Counted from the first letter of the stretch, positions 11,584-23,892 are shown. The stretch: 64,000 nucleotides of DNA from Owenia fusiformis (GCA_903813345.2 CAIIXF020000010.1:10840349-10904348), one strand, 5' to 3'. The notes: generated by a model not told the origin, from the letters alone. Numbers and translations: made by a program.

Positions 11584-13338
11584 CTAATATTTAAAAGCAC
11601 TTGAAAAATCATTCGCTTGTGTAGTGTTCATATGTATGTCATGATGCTTCTGAGTTGGAGCAATTTTATTGTCTATTTGCGTCTTGCCATAATACATAGA
11701 TTGGTTAGTCTCCCTCCCTTTCATTACTTCAACCACGTCGGATTTTCTTGCCCCAGCCGATTTGCATTTTCGCGAGCACGCTACAATCAGCATCCAGAAT
11801 ACGCTCAAAAACTCACAGAGAGTGACAACGCTGATACCTACGTAGAACCCCAGAGTCCCTCCGATGTCTGATACCATGTTATTGAGACCATAAGCGATGG
11901 TTTGTTGAGTAGTCTCAACTGTAAAGTCCTTGAAGTAGATATTGACACGAAGGAAATTCTTACGAATCATTCCCGTGTTAATAAGATAATCTTTATTAGC
12001 TGGCCATTCTCCGAGGAAATCTTCAAAGAGCTTATTTGATCGTCGTGTATTGTTGTCATGAATATTGAACAGTTCTTGTAGAAACATTGCCTGGACATGA
12101 TCAAATGGCCAATACGCTTGGGAAATTGTCTGTTCATATTTCATCACTTTACAAGGCGCCAAACATTGTGGACATCGTTCTGTCATATTATCTACAAACC
12201 CTTGGTTCATGAGCCTGTCCTCACATTCCAGACTATTGAAGTCATCATCCAATAAAGTAACATTGGGTCCAAGTGGGTTTAAGAAATTATCAAGGTCCAG
12301 ATCACCACAGTAAATCATTCCTTGTGTGTCGTTAGGATATGGTAAATAGGCAGATATACATCCACACTGAACCATTATCTCTTTCTGAGCACATTGACCA
12401 AAACAACCCAACTCAGAGTACCGAAAATCAGTTCCTTCTATGTACTCCTGGCTTGTACAGACTCCATAGGGTTCAGGAAGCTTCTCCCTTGCTATAGGAG
12501 TCAAACCAATAGTTGTTGAGTAACCAGGGGGTACATCGAATCCCTCTATCGTCGGATATGGTATAGTTTGCGGAGAGTGTATCGTGACATGTATCCCGGT
12601 GGTCCCACTATTCGGGTTCTCTGGGTTGTAGACCATACCATTTTCGAGACTATAATTTGATTTGTACGCATCAAGGAAAAGAACCATACTTAAACCAGAG
12701 TTCGGGTCAGTACGCAACGCTGTCATATTCGTCAGATTGAGCCCAGCTCCATTGAAGGTAAAACACTTTTGATAGTTCGCATTGCTTATTTCCGAGAAGA
12801 ACGAAGTGTCACATGGTTTACCATTAAAGAAGCATTGTTCCAACATGCTTGGCAGATCATGATTGTACAACATCTTTTGGTCATCCTCAGTATTCTCAAA
12901 CAATGCGGCGTACGAGTTTATCCTATTCTTATGCGAAGTAAATTCCTTTTTACGCTCTCCATTCGTAATACCATTGGTGTAAGAATGGAAGAGGGTTACA
13001 AGTTTATATAGTTCTGTGTTTGGGTCAGGCTGAATACTTGCCATTGAAGAAATGGTGAATGGAAAAAGGCTGCATATGGTCACGGATGGAATCTCCAAGT
13101 TTTTGCGAGCATATGTTACAGTATCTGTTGTTGGGTAACCAAAGTATCTGATGAAAATGGCAACCAGTCCTTGACATGCAGTGACGATGCACGTGATAAA
13201 TATGACGCTCCATATGAATTTTCCAAATTTATGATTGGACCTGCTTATAGAGCCACAACCATGGGCAGTAGTGTTGTCCGCAAATGTTTTGAGGATTTCA
13301 CCCGCAGTTGCTTTCTGTTCTTTCCTTTCTTTGGTCAT
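11584..13338 (-). CDS. DEG/ENaC (amiloride-sensitive/ASIC- or FaNaC-like) sodium channel, intronless
   Basis: A single uninterrupted 584-aa ORF from ATG 13338 covers the whole family architecture. The cytoplasmic N-terminus has the gating His-Gly motif (H26-G27 in AHGCGS). TM1 follows at about residues 40-64 (FIWSVIFITCIV). The large extracellular loop is Cys-rich and has many N-glycosylation sequons. The pre-TM2/TM2 signature is at about 488-523, including DIGGTLGFYVGISVVTLCEF, with the G-x-S selectivity-filter position as GIS. A 61-residue cytoplasmic tail ends the protein. Family members form trimeric Na+ channels gated by protons, peptides or mechanical force. Which ligand applies here cannot be read from sequence. 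The absence of introns is notable, since most relatives are multi-exon. No neighbouring gene suggests a specific role. Confidence 0.92.
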   Translation of the reverse strand: MTKERKEQKATAGEILKTFADNTTAHGCGSISRSNHKFGKFIWSVIFITCIVTACQGLVAIFIRYFGYPTTDTVTYARKNLEIPSVTICSLFPFTISSMASIQPDPNTELYKLVTLFHSYTNGITNGERKKEFTSHKNRINSYAALFENTEDDQKMLYNHDLPSMLEQCFFNGKPCDTSFFSEISNANYQKCFTFNGAGLNLTNMTALRTDPNSGLSMVLFLDAYKSNYSLENGMVYNPENPNSGTTGIHVTIHSPQTIPYPTIEGFDVPPGYSTTIGLTPIAREKLPEPYGVCTSQEYIEGTDFRYSELGCFGQCAQKEIMVQCGCISAYLPYPNDTQGMIYCGDLDLDNFLNPLGPNVTLLDDDFNSLECEDRLMNQGFVDNMTERCPQCLAPCKVMKYEQTISQAYWPFDHVQAMFLQELFNIHDNNTRRSNKLFEDFLGEWPANKDYLINTGMIRKNFLRVNIYFKDFTVETTQQTIAYGLNNMVSDIGGTLGFYVGISVVTLCEFLSVFWMLIVACSRKCKSAGARKSDVVEVMKGRETNQSMYYGKTQIDNKIAPTQKHHDIHMNTTQANDFSSAFKY

Positions 13339-13945
13339 ACTTTTTAACTTGTCCCTTGCAGCTTATAAGTGTAATTGTATTTGTTCTTGTTTTGTCGGCA
13401 AGTGCTTGGAGAATTTCATCTACAATTGCGCGTGCTTTTTCTTGTCATTATGATTTAAGTTCTGCTGTCCATTAGTGTACCAATTGTTGTTATATAAGGC
13501 AACTATTACTTGTGCTTAATATTACACCATTATTCCTGATCTGACTTTTGTTATGCTAAATATTACATTTTAAGTATAATGATATATAATAACATAATCG
13601 TCAGATTTCTTTTGTATGTTGTTCGCTGCCATGCAATTGTTTTATCTATTTGTTGGATATAGCAAATTGATCGTGTATGATGGCTGGCTTATTGCACATA
13701 TAGAATGACCATACGATATTCGGACTAAGCCAATATGTTTAGTCTATCCGGCGCGGTTCTATAGTACAGCGTGACAAAAAATACTACCGACTAATCGGAA
13801 TAACTTTCTCAATAGTTATGGAATCATCATGATCTTGTATGTGTGGAGTGATTGTTCACAACCTGGAAATTCAGAGATATCTCATTTTCTGTGAAGGCAT
13901 GCTCTGACACAAAATCACTCAAAATTTACCCAATATGTTATCATC
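13339..13945. other. Upstream region of the DEG/ENaC gene
   Basis: Noncoding, AT-rich; presumably holds the promoter of the minus-strand channel gene. No motif distinct enough to name. Confidence 0.4.
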
Positions 13946-14639
13946 AAAGGATTGGTATCGGTATGGCGAACTGAATTGAACACATGTTTCTCTTAAACCA
14001 GTCATCAAAAAATTCTGAAAATTTTAGACATCGGCAATCTATTGATCATATTTTGAATGGTGACAGTTTATTTTGAAAAATATACTTTTCTCTAGGGTTA
14101 GAAAATACATCAGACACTTCTTTTGTTCTTGGTATCACATGTTCGGAATGAAACGTAACATCTATCCGAACCTCATTGGAACAAAACGACATACTAGTAT
14201 ACACAACGTGTTTAGGTAAAGGAAAAGTTGATTTAAAAACGTATCTTGTTAATAAGATAAAAAGGTTTACTTTAATTAATTTTTAACTATTTTTGGGATT
14301 TTTGTATCAAATATTTGAATACTCTTTGTCAAATCAACCAAATTTTCCTTTGTATAACTATATTATTGAGAGGTTTGAGAAAATTTTGTATATGCTATTT
14401 TGTTCCAAAAAGGTTCAGAAAACTATTGTATTTCATTCTAAAAAATTGGTAGAAAGGAACAAAAAACAATTGCACTAAAAATCAAAAAAATGTTAACAAA
14501 CACAGTTATGAAAAATTAAAATTGTTGCCAATCAGTGACCATTACATAAATGATCATGTTTTTTACAGAATGTCTTCATTAATTGGTTTTAAGGAAAAAG
14601 AATGTTGAATTCAGCTCGCCAAATCGATACCAATCCTTT
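13946..14639. mobile_element. Foldback DNA element, copy 1 (694 bp)
   Basis: Begins AAAGGATTGGTATCGGTATG and ends CGATACCAATCCTTT, so the ends are inverted repeats. The inner sequence is also largely self-complementary: TCATTGGAACAAAACGAC on the left faces TTTTGTTCCAAAAAGGTTC on the right, and CAAATCAACC faces a GGTTGATTT-type stretch. A second copy is at 40676-41400, and right-end fragments lie near 55740-55820 and 56760-56877. No transposase is encoded. Confidence 0.7.
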
Positions 14640-15189
14640 GACAAAATTGTTTAAAAATGGGTAGATATGACATTCTATTGATAATATACATGTAGGTGTA
14701 AAGTATTGGAAGCAATCCAGAAATGACTCAAATATTGGCAAAGACAGAAATCCCAATTTAAGAAAATTGCATTTTTGAACATTTTTTGATGATTTCGCCG
14801 GGAGCATGCCTGGACAGAAAACCAGCGAGATGTTGATGCTTTCCAAGTGCAACAATCTTTTTTCCATTGAACACTCTACCTACACAGAAAATCACGTAGA
14901 TTTCTTGATTATTGAGAAAGTTATTCCAAAATTAGTGGGTGGGATTTTTGTGTCACCCTGTAGATGCATTTGACGGAATTACCAATATGTAGCTGTAATC
15001 CAAAGAAAACCTCCAGTCATCAATTTACATAATTTACTAAGATATTAATAATGAATCAAGACATGCTAATCTTCGTAATACATGCAGAATCGATTCATTC
15101 CTTGGGTGTTCAAACATTGGTAGGGATCACGTTCTTGTATTTGTAATTATAGTCATTCGTAGCAATGGCAATTTCGAATTGTTTAAAAT

Positions 15190-15345
15190 TAGTACTATAA
15201 TGTAAATCGATGTCAGTCTAAACAGTATTTGTTATGTACGAGTTTGTTACAGACGGCAATTGCCAACCACCATCCGCCAACCACCGTTACAAAAAAGGAG
15301 ACCATAACAATATGTCACCACTTTTTGCTGGTGACATAATAACTA
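15190..15345 (+). repeat. Dispersed repeat with GCCAACCACC motif, copy 1
   Basis: Contains GTCAGTCTAAACAGTATTTG, TTACAGACG, repeats of GCCAACCACC, and GGAGACCATAACAATATGTC followed by a small hairpin (GTCACCA...TGGTGAC). The same order recurs at 61190-61345 on the same strand, there with more copies of the GCCAACCACC unit. Confidence 0.6.
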
Positions 15346-15447
15346 TGGCTAAACGAGATGAGGATTTGCCCACTTGAAAACAACTTTTTAAGCGATGGTT
15401 CCCTGTGAACGGATAGAGCTGCATGACAACAAACGACGAAGTACATA

Positions 15448-15766
15448 CCAGGTCGTTCAATAAGTTCACGGAAAAATGCTCTCATTTCAAGGATTTTTGA
15501 TATATTTTCTTATGAAATTTTTACACAATGTGTATAAATCATTTTCAAATTGATTCTTAAAATATTACAGCGTCAAAAGTGCTCCGCCTACCCAAAAGTT
15601 AAGTTATCGTAGTAACCATTTTGACCAATCAAATTATAGATCAGTGGATGTTGATACTAATGAATCAATAAAAATGTTTTTTACACATTATGTGAAAATT
15701 TCATGAGAAAATATCAAAAATCTTTGAAATGAAAACATTTTTCCTTGAACTTATTGAACGACCTGG
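15448..15766. mobile_element. Mariner-type MITE (319 bp) with TA target duplication
   Basis: Left end CCAGGTCGTTCAATAAGTTC and right end GAACTTATTGAACGACCTGG are exact inverted repeats, flanked on both sides by TA (15446-15447 and 15767-15768). The inverted arms continue, imperfectly, for about 85 bp. TA duplication and this terminal sequence fit the Tc1/mariner superfamily. No transposase remains. Confidence 0.85.
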
Positions 15767-15779
15767 TAAACGTATTAAG

Positions 15780-17380
15780 TTATAAACATAAGGGATATAT
15801 AAATACACAAAGTGCGTTACGAAATGCCTCTAATGACTACTCAAATTATAAGTGCATATTGCATATTGAAGGAGTGTTATTTGATTTATGAATAAAACAT
15901 CATCAACGATAGTTATTCCTCATGATTGGTTGGCTCAAAATCTAGCATCGTATAGGTTTGTTGGTTTGTTGAATAATACTTGCTTAATTTTCACACCGGA
16001 ATAGCCTGACAACGGTAAAGTCAGATACCGTTGTCACAAATGGCCGTCGCTTCAATTCTTCAATCACTTCGTCCTCGTTTCATGGGACTTTATCGTTGCC
16101 ATCCTTGCAGCAAGGGTATTTTACAAGTACATGTATATATGAATTTAAGCATAAATGAAGTCCTTTGAAGAAGGATGATCGTTGCTAACGGAATCGGAAT
16201 TTGGGATAATTTACAAAGACAACGGCATATAATAAATTATTTAACTAGTATCAGAATGGAAGGTAACTGGGATTTTGGTTTTACAGATGATAAGATAACT
16301 GATGTGCAGTGATGCGGTTACGTTATGAGAGTTTATAATGGAGAGCTAAGATGTCAAGTTACCGCGAATTGAAAACTAACATGACCGTTACCGTATCATA
16401 AATTTCCAGTTACCTTCCCTTACGCGGTGGGAGATATTGTTGGACTGTGGTGCCCACGTACAATATATGAGGAAAGTATCATGCTCCATAGTTCCCTTGT
16501 CATAAGCCTGATTTGGTTCAAATATCAAAGCATTACGTCGACTATAAAGTAGTTTAATTCAATGAAAACTAAAAAAATATCGAAATCGCCAATTACCGTC
16601 CGACATTTTAGATGCGAAGTTTACGGCCGTTATCTACGCTTGATACTGACTAGTGAATATGTAACGTTAATATTTCAAAGATTCAATCATCTTTTTCTCT
16701 TGTTCAACAGAAAATTTTAGTTAGATATTGCTCTTGACGGTATATGGTCGTTTTTATTTCACTTGAAATCGTTTTTGTTTTCATCAAATTAATTTTGTAA
16801 AACCCTCATCATAGATTTTGCTTCAAATCAGTTAAGTAATCGTCAACGTACAGAGAACCGCACGGCGCTATTTTCGACGCTGTACGGTGACGATGGTTAG
16901 GTGTGTATAAGAGAGATTTTGATTAAAAGTGAAAGTATAACTTATACGCTTGCTATAAAGTGAATTGAAATTTTGCTTTTCGCAAAAATATTAGTTTGTA
17001 GAAATGTATATTTCAACAATCATTTCTAACGTTCTTTTCACGAAAATGAATATACAGGGTGTCCCGATAGTATGCCCCCCCTAGGCAGACATATACCAAT
17101 GTTTCTATAGTATGTGTCATATATCTTTTTAAAGCGTATCCAAAGTAACATTGAGTAATCCCTTATTTATAATGTGGATGGGATAGTAATATGTCTTCAT
17201 GCCAAGTATTACTGCCCATACCAATAACTATGTATAACAATCATACTAAGTGTCATATTGAAGGAGTGTTAAGTTGATTCATGAATAAAACTACATGTAT
17301 CATTACCGAGCGATGGACGGTTCATTTCGGTAACAAAATGTCGGAACCTCGAAGGTACGAATTTTCCTTATTTCACGCGT
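15780..17380. other. Noncoding spacer upstream of the P450 gene
   Basis: No coding exon. It contains a weak inverted repeat (GGAAGGTAACTGG at about 16258 and CCAGTTACCTTCC at about 16408) and a solitary ACAGGGTGTCCC at about 17055, which resembles a mariner terminus without a visible partner. Confidence 0.4.
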
Positions 17381-17394
17381 TGTAGGCAGAATCC

Positions 17395-17640
17395 CACGCA
17401 GAAATGACGTTATTAGTATTATAACCACCGTTAATGCCCAGGGCTGAAATAGCAAAAGTTATACGCATTGAACGATATCTCATTTCCCGGGGGAAATTGC
17501 CGGGCGTTAATGCATTATTGGCCCGCCACTATGGCCCACCACTTTGACGACACATATTGCTCAGGTCGATATACTAAAATAAATGCCTTCTAAACTAGCG
17601 CTTATACCCCTAGAACAAGCCTGGCAAGGTAGTAATAATA
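17395..17640 (+). repeat. Dispersed repeat copy (related to 44805-45065)
   Basis: Shares CGTTAATGCCCAGGGCTGAA, GAACGATATC, CCGGGCG, ATAAATGCCTTCT and CCCCTAGAACA, in that order, with 44805-45065 on the same strand. Noncoding interspersed repeat; family unknown. Confidence 0.6.
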
Positions 17641-18186
17641 TAAATATCATCGATCAAACGTGGTTTATTTTGTAACATTGTTTTACTTTTATAATGTCAT
17701 ACTTAATTAAAGTTGGGTTAAAAGTTGTATTTTGATCAAATGAACTCTGTAAATATTTTTTTCTTAAAGGTGAAGCTATAGTGACATCTAAAAACAAAAA
17801 CGTGTACATAATGTAACTTATTTTCAAGTATTCCAGTTTTCAAACGTTCACAAATGATCAATCATTAACGAACACTGGGATGTAAACCTTTATGCAAACA
17901 TACTTTTGCTTATAAAAAGTATCGAAATATGAGTCCTCCCTTTAACAACATTCCTTGACAGAACTTTTGCTGCGAAGAATGCAGTGGTTAAATTGAATAT
18001 ATGCTAAATAGAATAATCCAAAATGTCATTAAACTCTCAAAACTGACAATATAAAAGGAAAGTCAAACACATCTCTGGTAGTACTTACCGATACTTTGAT
18101 TTATAATAATAGTCAAATCACATACCATAAAACTACAAAGAAAAAAGTTGGAAGAAGATTTTACCCAACATAACGATTTCTTTAGG

Positions 18187-21100
18187 ATGGTGTTTGAATT
18201 CACGGACGCAAGTACCATAATATCATATGGTAGACTATCAGTTACTATAGGTTGTATTATCATAGTGCTATGTATCGTATATGCTGTCAAAACAATACGA
18301 CATATTGTTTCGTTACCCCCAGGGCCATGGGGATATCCTGTTGTGGGGGTCCTTCCTTTACTAGGAGATAACCCAAACAGATATTTTCAACAGATGAGCA
18401 AGAAGTTTGGACATGTATGCAGTATGATGATTGGGTCGAGGTATGTATGTTTTAATGGACGTTGGTTCGAGGTATGTATGTTTTAATGTACGTACGTCTT
18501 GGGAACCAACTTGCGCATTACACAATATTTTATTATCTAAATCCATTTATTATCTAAATCCAAATTAGCTTATCTTCAAAAATTCAAATATCACTAGTAT
18601 TATTAAGCCTCCATCACATTTACTACTATGATCGTGTGATCTGAAATTTCTACGGTCAACAGTAATGATAAGGTCGCCGTAGAATTTCCACGGTCACATA
18701 CTGTAGCAGTTACATATGCTACGGTAACCGTATTTTTAATTCATTACGACAAAAAGTATAAAAGTTGCCACAAAAGTGCTGTATATGTTTTGGGTCATTT
18801 AGACTAGTGGTGATAGTGTCAGGGACGACGGCTTTGAAGGAGTTTCTCCTCAAGAATGGGGACAACTTTGCAGCACGGCCAGATACTGTAGTACAAGCTG
18901 TGGCAGAATCACACGGTATACATGACAATGATTTACATTTTTTATACACATACCAATGCACTTTTGGTTACTTTAAAGGCTATTACGCCACATTTAATGG
19001 ATCCTATGGCACAGATCCTCAAATGGCTCAATTAAGTCAAGCAGTTTTGTACCAATTACATGTAGAAACAAAAGAAAAGCCTTGGAGTTCATAACTCTAT
19101 GTTTTGTGGTTCAACTTTGACATGATTTTGAGGGCGTTGGGGGAAACCCTTTACATATTTTTTCATGATATTTAATCAAGGTATCATTTGGACGGAGGGA
19201 GATATGTGGAAAGAGCAGCGGAGATTCTCACTCACAGCTTTGCGTAACTTTGGAATGGGAAAACTTCGTGCTGAAGAAGTGACACATCATGAGCTGCAAA
19301 TATTGACGTCAGGGCTTGAACAACTGGACGGTTTGACGCACTTTCATTTATATTCATCTCACATATTGATTGTTCAAGATTAAAGATAAACTAATTCAAC
19401 GTTTCAAGTTTTACCGCTTTTTAATGAGTTAAAAAAGGTTTTACCCTTTCAGACGCTGAACGGCATTGAACTTACAATTTTTCACTTGCCACATTTTGAG
19501 GTGGATCACGGTTTTGGCATTAATGGTTGAGGAATAGGGATCAAAACCAGCAATAGTTTTCTCCTGATGATCATACATTGTGATAATGGATTATGGCAAT
19601 GGCTTTGCGAATGAATGTTGACCCTCTGAAACACTTATGGACTTTGAGACTGGATTTTGTCTGTCCCACATCATTTGAGATTGAATGATCTATCTTGTAT
19701 TCAGAGTACTTGTATCTACAATTATTTTTGATGTTATGAGTATTGGCTATCACTTTCTATTTTTTTCAACGTATGTTGTAATAACTTCAGTATAATGAAA
19801 TGTCCCTTAGTGTTCTGGTCTTGGATTGTGATATTGGTTCTTGAATGGCAGAGGAAAGGGGTTATTAGACGTTGTTTCATTTCACGTTAGATCATGGTTT
19901 TGGGATTCCTGGTGTTTGTTTTTCTTACGACTGGTATACACTTAAAGTTTGCTTTTTTGCTAGGTAACAATGCAACTTTTGGTCCTTCCCCTTTGGCACT
20001 TATCTGCTTGTGCGTACATTATATTGTAATATTTACTGAGTACAATGCACACTTATTGTGACCAAAATGAACTAGAATTGTCATAATTTACAATAAAATA
20101 ATGATGTTAATGTTATCGTTTGAAAAACGTATCTCTATAGTGATGATATCCTCCATTGTCCACATGGTTTCCCCCTTTACACACTAGGAAGATTTCCTCT
20201 CAAAAGGGTTGGCCTTAATCTGTTAATATGGAATATCATTTGTTACAGGTCAGTCAGTGGACTTGAAGAAGTATATCTTGGCTAGCGTTGGAAATGTCGT
20301 TGGTACAATACTTTTTGGGAGACGGTTTGAAAATACTGAACCCATTTATGCCATGTTGAACGACACAGCAGATGTCCAAGTGAGTAAAGTATAGATACAA
20401 ACCCAAGTTTAGGGATGATGTTTGTTGTTAGGGGTGCAGAGATTTATTGGATTTACAATAAGCCATTTTGAAATATTTTAGACATAAGAGTATTGCTATT
20501 CTCTTGTTCATGTGTTACTCAAAATGAATTTTAATGGAAAATGTGATTTTCGAGTTTGATAACTATTCCCGAATGATATGGGAAGGGAGGAGTTATGCAT
20601 TATTTGGACATCAGACCATTGTTTAGAATATTAGGAGCTTTGAGTATGGCCGCTTGCACTCTTGGATGTTTCTTTTTCTAAATATGTTTTGTTACATATA
20701 TATTTTGTTTCAACTTTTTGCACTTGCTTTTGTGTTTCCATATTTAGGTGGAAATGTTTTTCAATGAGACAATGTTCACTTACTTCCCCGCACTCAGAGA
20801 CAGCCTGTTCACACGGAGTTTTCTGCGGAGTCATAAAAAGCGTCTGGACGACATGTTTGAGCGCGAGAATGCCATGCGGACTATTATGAAAAGTTTCATC
20901 AATGAGAGCCTAACTCAGTTGGATGTGGACAATCCGAAGGGGTTTCTAGATGCGTACCTGATAAAAAGACGAGCCCTTGAAGATGAAGGGAACCAGACTC
21001 CTTTCTCTAGTAATTGTTTTGATTACCTATCTATAGATATACCTATATCATTTCTGTAAGCTTATATGTCTTAAACGCACTTAGTGTTATTTTAGCGATA

Positions 21101-23190
21101 CGTTCATGTACAATAATCGCCACTATGCAGATATCTGGATGTTTATACAAATATTCATATTCAGAAAGAAAGAAACAAATAAGATGTCATATAATTATAG
21201 TAGGCCTTTTTATGAAGAGCAAAAAATCAACATTACATGTACGCTGACTTATTTCAGATGATGACCAGCTTGCGCAACTCATGGTTGAGCTATTTGACGC
21301 AGGCCATGATACCACAGCCATGACGATAATGACAGGGATCCTCTACTTGGCGAGAAACACAGACGTTCAAAGAAACATGCAAATCGAGATTGATGACATT
21401 GTCGGTGGCTCGCGAATGCCATCTTCCGCAGACCGCACTCGATTGGTTTACACGGATGCGGCTATAATGGAAATACAAAGGTTGAGCTGTCTCTTCCTCC
21501 CAAATACTCTCCCATACCGGAGTATTAGATCTGTGAATATATGCGGTTTCGAGATACCCAAAGACGCCTGGGTATATCCAAATTGGTTCGCTACGATGAG
21601 AGGCTCGGAACATTGGGAGAATTCACTGAGTTTTGAACCAAAGCGTTTTATAGATCAAGATGGAAAAATTCGCCAATTGGATGCATTCCTACCTTTTGGA
21701 CTGGGTAAAACACCTTTTTGATATTTTTGCCAGGTCATATACATTTCGTGATACTAGACACTTTAGTAATGGAACTCTTAAAGTCCCCATCTAAAGTTTA
21801 AACCACTTTGGCTTATATTGTAGTCTTACCCAATGTTATCAAAGTGTGATATGTGAAACTTTTTTTTTAAATTTCAAAAAGTGGTTTTTGATAGACTTTT
21901 TGTTCCAAAATTTGTGAATTTATTTAAAACTACATTTTAGAGGTCACACATATCTTTTAATTAGCAACAACACATACCAATGCAAAGCATTCATCCTCGC
22001 ATGTTTTTTGCCGAAAAAATTAAGAAAATCGGTTCATAAATAAGCGAGAAATGAACTTATCAGTGCATGAAAATGGTTCCGAGAAAAATGCATTTAAAAA
22101 TTCTAGTTCTCATAGAAACCAATGGTACAATGATATCTAAAACATAATATATTCTTCCTTTTAACCTGGTTAGACAATCAACATTGGTATATTATTGAAG
22201 TCTAGCATAATTAGAAAAGATTGACGTCGAAAAAAAATTTCAATTATTTTCAAAAAGTTTTTGGTACCTTAGTGACATCACTAATGGTGCAAAATATTTT
22301 TGATATGCTAAAACATGGAAGTGGCCCATTAAATATGGCATTTTATTATTGAAATAGTGTGTCCTTTGATCAATCTTTGCATTGGTGTTAAAAAGATAAT
22401 CTTTTTTGAAATGCATTAAGAAATATTTGATGATTAAAAAATTTCAACTTTTTTTGAAAAATGGCGGGAAATTTGAATATTTGAAAAATGAAATGCTCAC
22501 AACTTTTTTTTGAAAAAAATTTTTCTTTCAAAAATCTCTAGAATAACTTTTTAAGTCATGACAAATAGTAAATGAATGATACAAAAATATTTTCAAACTT
22601 TAGACGGGGACGTAAAAAATTAATGCTGACCTATAAATCATATTTCCTTTAAATCTTTAAATTAGCTATTATATTATTCTATGTGCAGAAATGAATATTG
22701 TTTAATTTCGAAGAAAACAGGGAACTAAAGCTGCACGTTTTTAAGATAAGGTCCCCCAAAAAAGCAATTGACGTTCACGTACTTGAAAACGTAACCTCTC
22801 TATTATATCCCCTCAGCCCCCTGCTCTCCCCAACATGGGGGAGGGGAGGTCCAAAATATTTTATGTAAAAAACGTCAATGAAACACTTTTTCTAAAGTTA
22901 TGAGACATGTAATTTTTAGTATATTTGTATTGCTCAATGAGTAGGCCTATACTGACAAAAGTAATTTACTATGAGGATTGAACATAAGAATTTGTTTTCT
23001 TTCAGGTCGGCGAGAGTGCCTTGGAAAGACTCTGGCCAAGGTTGAACTTTTCCTTTTCTTCACAAGTCTTCTGCAACAATTCACATTCACAGCGCCACCT
23101 GGGGAGGATTTACCGTCGCCAGAATCCTCCATTTGCTCGAATTTGATGCGTCCACCTCTGTTTAACGTACTCATCACAAAACGTCACTGA
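18187..23190 (+). CDS. Cytochrome P450, clan 2 (CYP2-like), 7 exons
   Basis: Exons: 18187-18440, 18803-18915, 19181-19330, 20249-20379, 20748-21009, 21258-21704 and 23006-23190. All are GT-AG and phases match throughout, giving 513 aa. ATG 18187 is chosen because the longer frame opens on TTG. N-terminal anchor at about residues 17-35, then the PPGP hinge (44-47). I-helix oxygen-activation motif AGHDTT (318-323), K-helix ExxR as EIQR (375-378), and FEPKRF (429-434). Heme loop FGLGRRECLG carries axial Cys457 and is split by a phase-1 intron after Gly452. Length and motifs are those of an intact microsomal monooxygenase that would use P450 reductase; the substrate cannot be inferred. An AATAAA lies at 23323. 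Intron 6 holds an 829-bp foldback element. The first splice donor is tandemly duplicated (see separate entry). Confidence 0.94.
18436..18497 (+). repeat. 31-bp tandem duplication covering the exon-1 splice donor
   Basis: TCGAGGTATGTATGTTTTAA occurs twice, with donor GT dinucleotides at 18441 and 18472. The upstream donor gives the in-phase transcript. Use of the second adds 31 bases and shifts the frame. Confidence 0.85.
19615..19990 (+). repeat. Dispersed repeat, uninterrupted copy, in P450 intron 3
   Basis: Aligns with two separated pieces at about 51145-51260 and 54576-54790. Shared markers are TACTTGTATCTACAATTATT, then AGTATTGGC, TGTCCCTTAGTGTTCTGG (C/G variants) and TTAGATCATGGTTTTGGGA. 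It serves as the empty-site reference for the 3.3-kb insertion there. Confidence 0.7.
21783..22611. mobile_element. 829-bp foldback DNA element in P450 intron 6
   Basis: Terminal inverted repeats GTCCCCATCTAAAGTTT and AAACTTTAGACGGGGAC bound it. Inner segments also pair (ACCAATGCAAAG on the left, CTTTGCATTGGT on the right). Rich in A and T runs, no ORF. Confidence 0.65.
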
Positions 23191-23322
23191 TGTGTCCCAC
23201 ATACTACATAGTAACGCAAGCAAAATCAGTGCTCTCACTCATTGAAGTTTCACTCTAAAGACAAATTGCCCCATCTACGGTGGAGATCACACGAAAACAA
23301 ATGTGAAGTTCATTTGAATAAC

Positions 23323-23328
23323 AATAAA
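23323..23328 (+). terminator. Polyadenylation signal of the P450 gene
   Basis: AATAAA 133 bases after the TGA at 23188-23190, a normal distance for a short 3' UTR. Confidence 0.6.
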
Positions 23329-23810
23329 CTAATAGAGAAAGACAGTACTAAATATGCCATCTATTGATTTTGATTTCCTTATTGTTTCAGTGCAAAAATA
23401 GGATTGATCTAAACTTATTATCTTTTATCTAGCTTCTTCATTCTAGATGTCATATTTACTTATTGATATTTTTTTCATAACTTTCAATTTGCTAACAAAT
23501 GATAATAAATCTAGCTAATATACCAACGTTTCTTTTGTTCACCAAAAGGAGCAATACAGGAAATTACTAAAATCACACGCGTTCTTTATCACACTTTCAT
23601 AAAGAATTCCGCAAACCAGAATGTGTAAAACGCCACATTTCTTGCACTACACAGCGTCGCTAATGCTCAGTGGAATTATGTTACACTGGGAGAACAAACA
23701 TTTTCAATGAATTATTCAGGGGAGGGGTTATCGCAGTACGTGGTGCCATTCATATATAGGGCTATGATGGCGAAAGAATAAGTAAAACTAGCTAAATTCA
23801 ATGAAAAGTC

Positions 23811-23892
23811 TACGCTGCGCACAGAGTCTAGATGTAAACTAACGAAGACGAAGATCTCTTTAAGAAACAAAGTTGAACGAATGCAAAGGGTA
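23811..23892 (-). repeat. Approx. 80-bp mini-element, copy 1 of 4
   Basis: On the minus strand it opens ACCCTTTGCATTCGTTCAAC and closes with an AGACTCTGTGCGCAG-type segment. Other copies are at 26776-26859 (+), 49366-49445 (+) and 57417-57494 (-). The other three copies end in TACCC/GGGTA; here one end is altered to TACGC. Confidence 0.7.

Noticed and set aside
14589-14867. 92-codon minus-strand ORF at the end of the foldback element
   Set aside because: It straddles the element boundary and has no recognisable domain or splice context.
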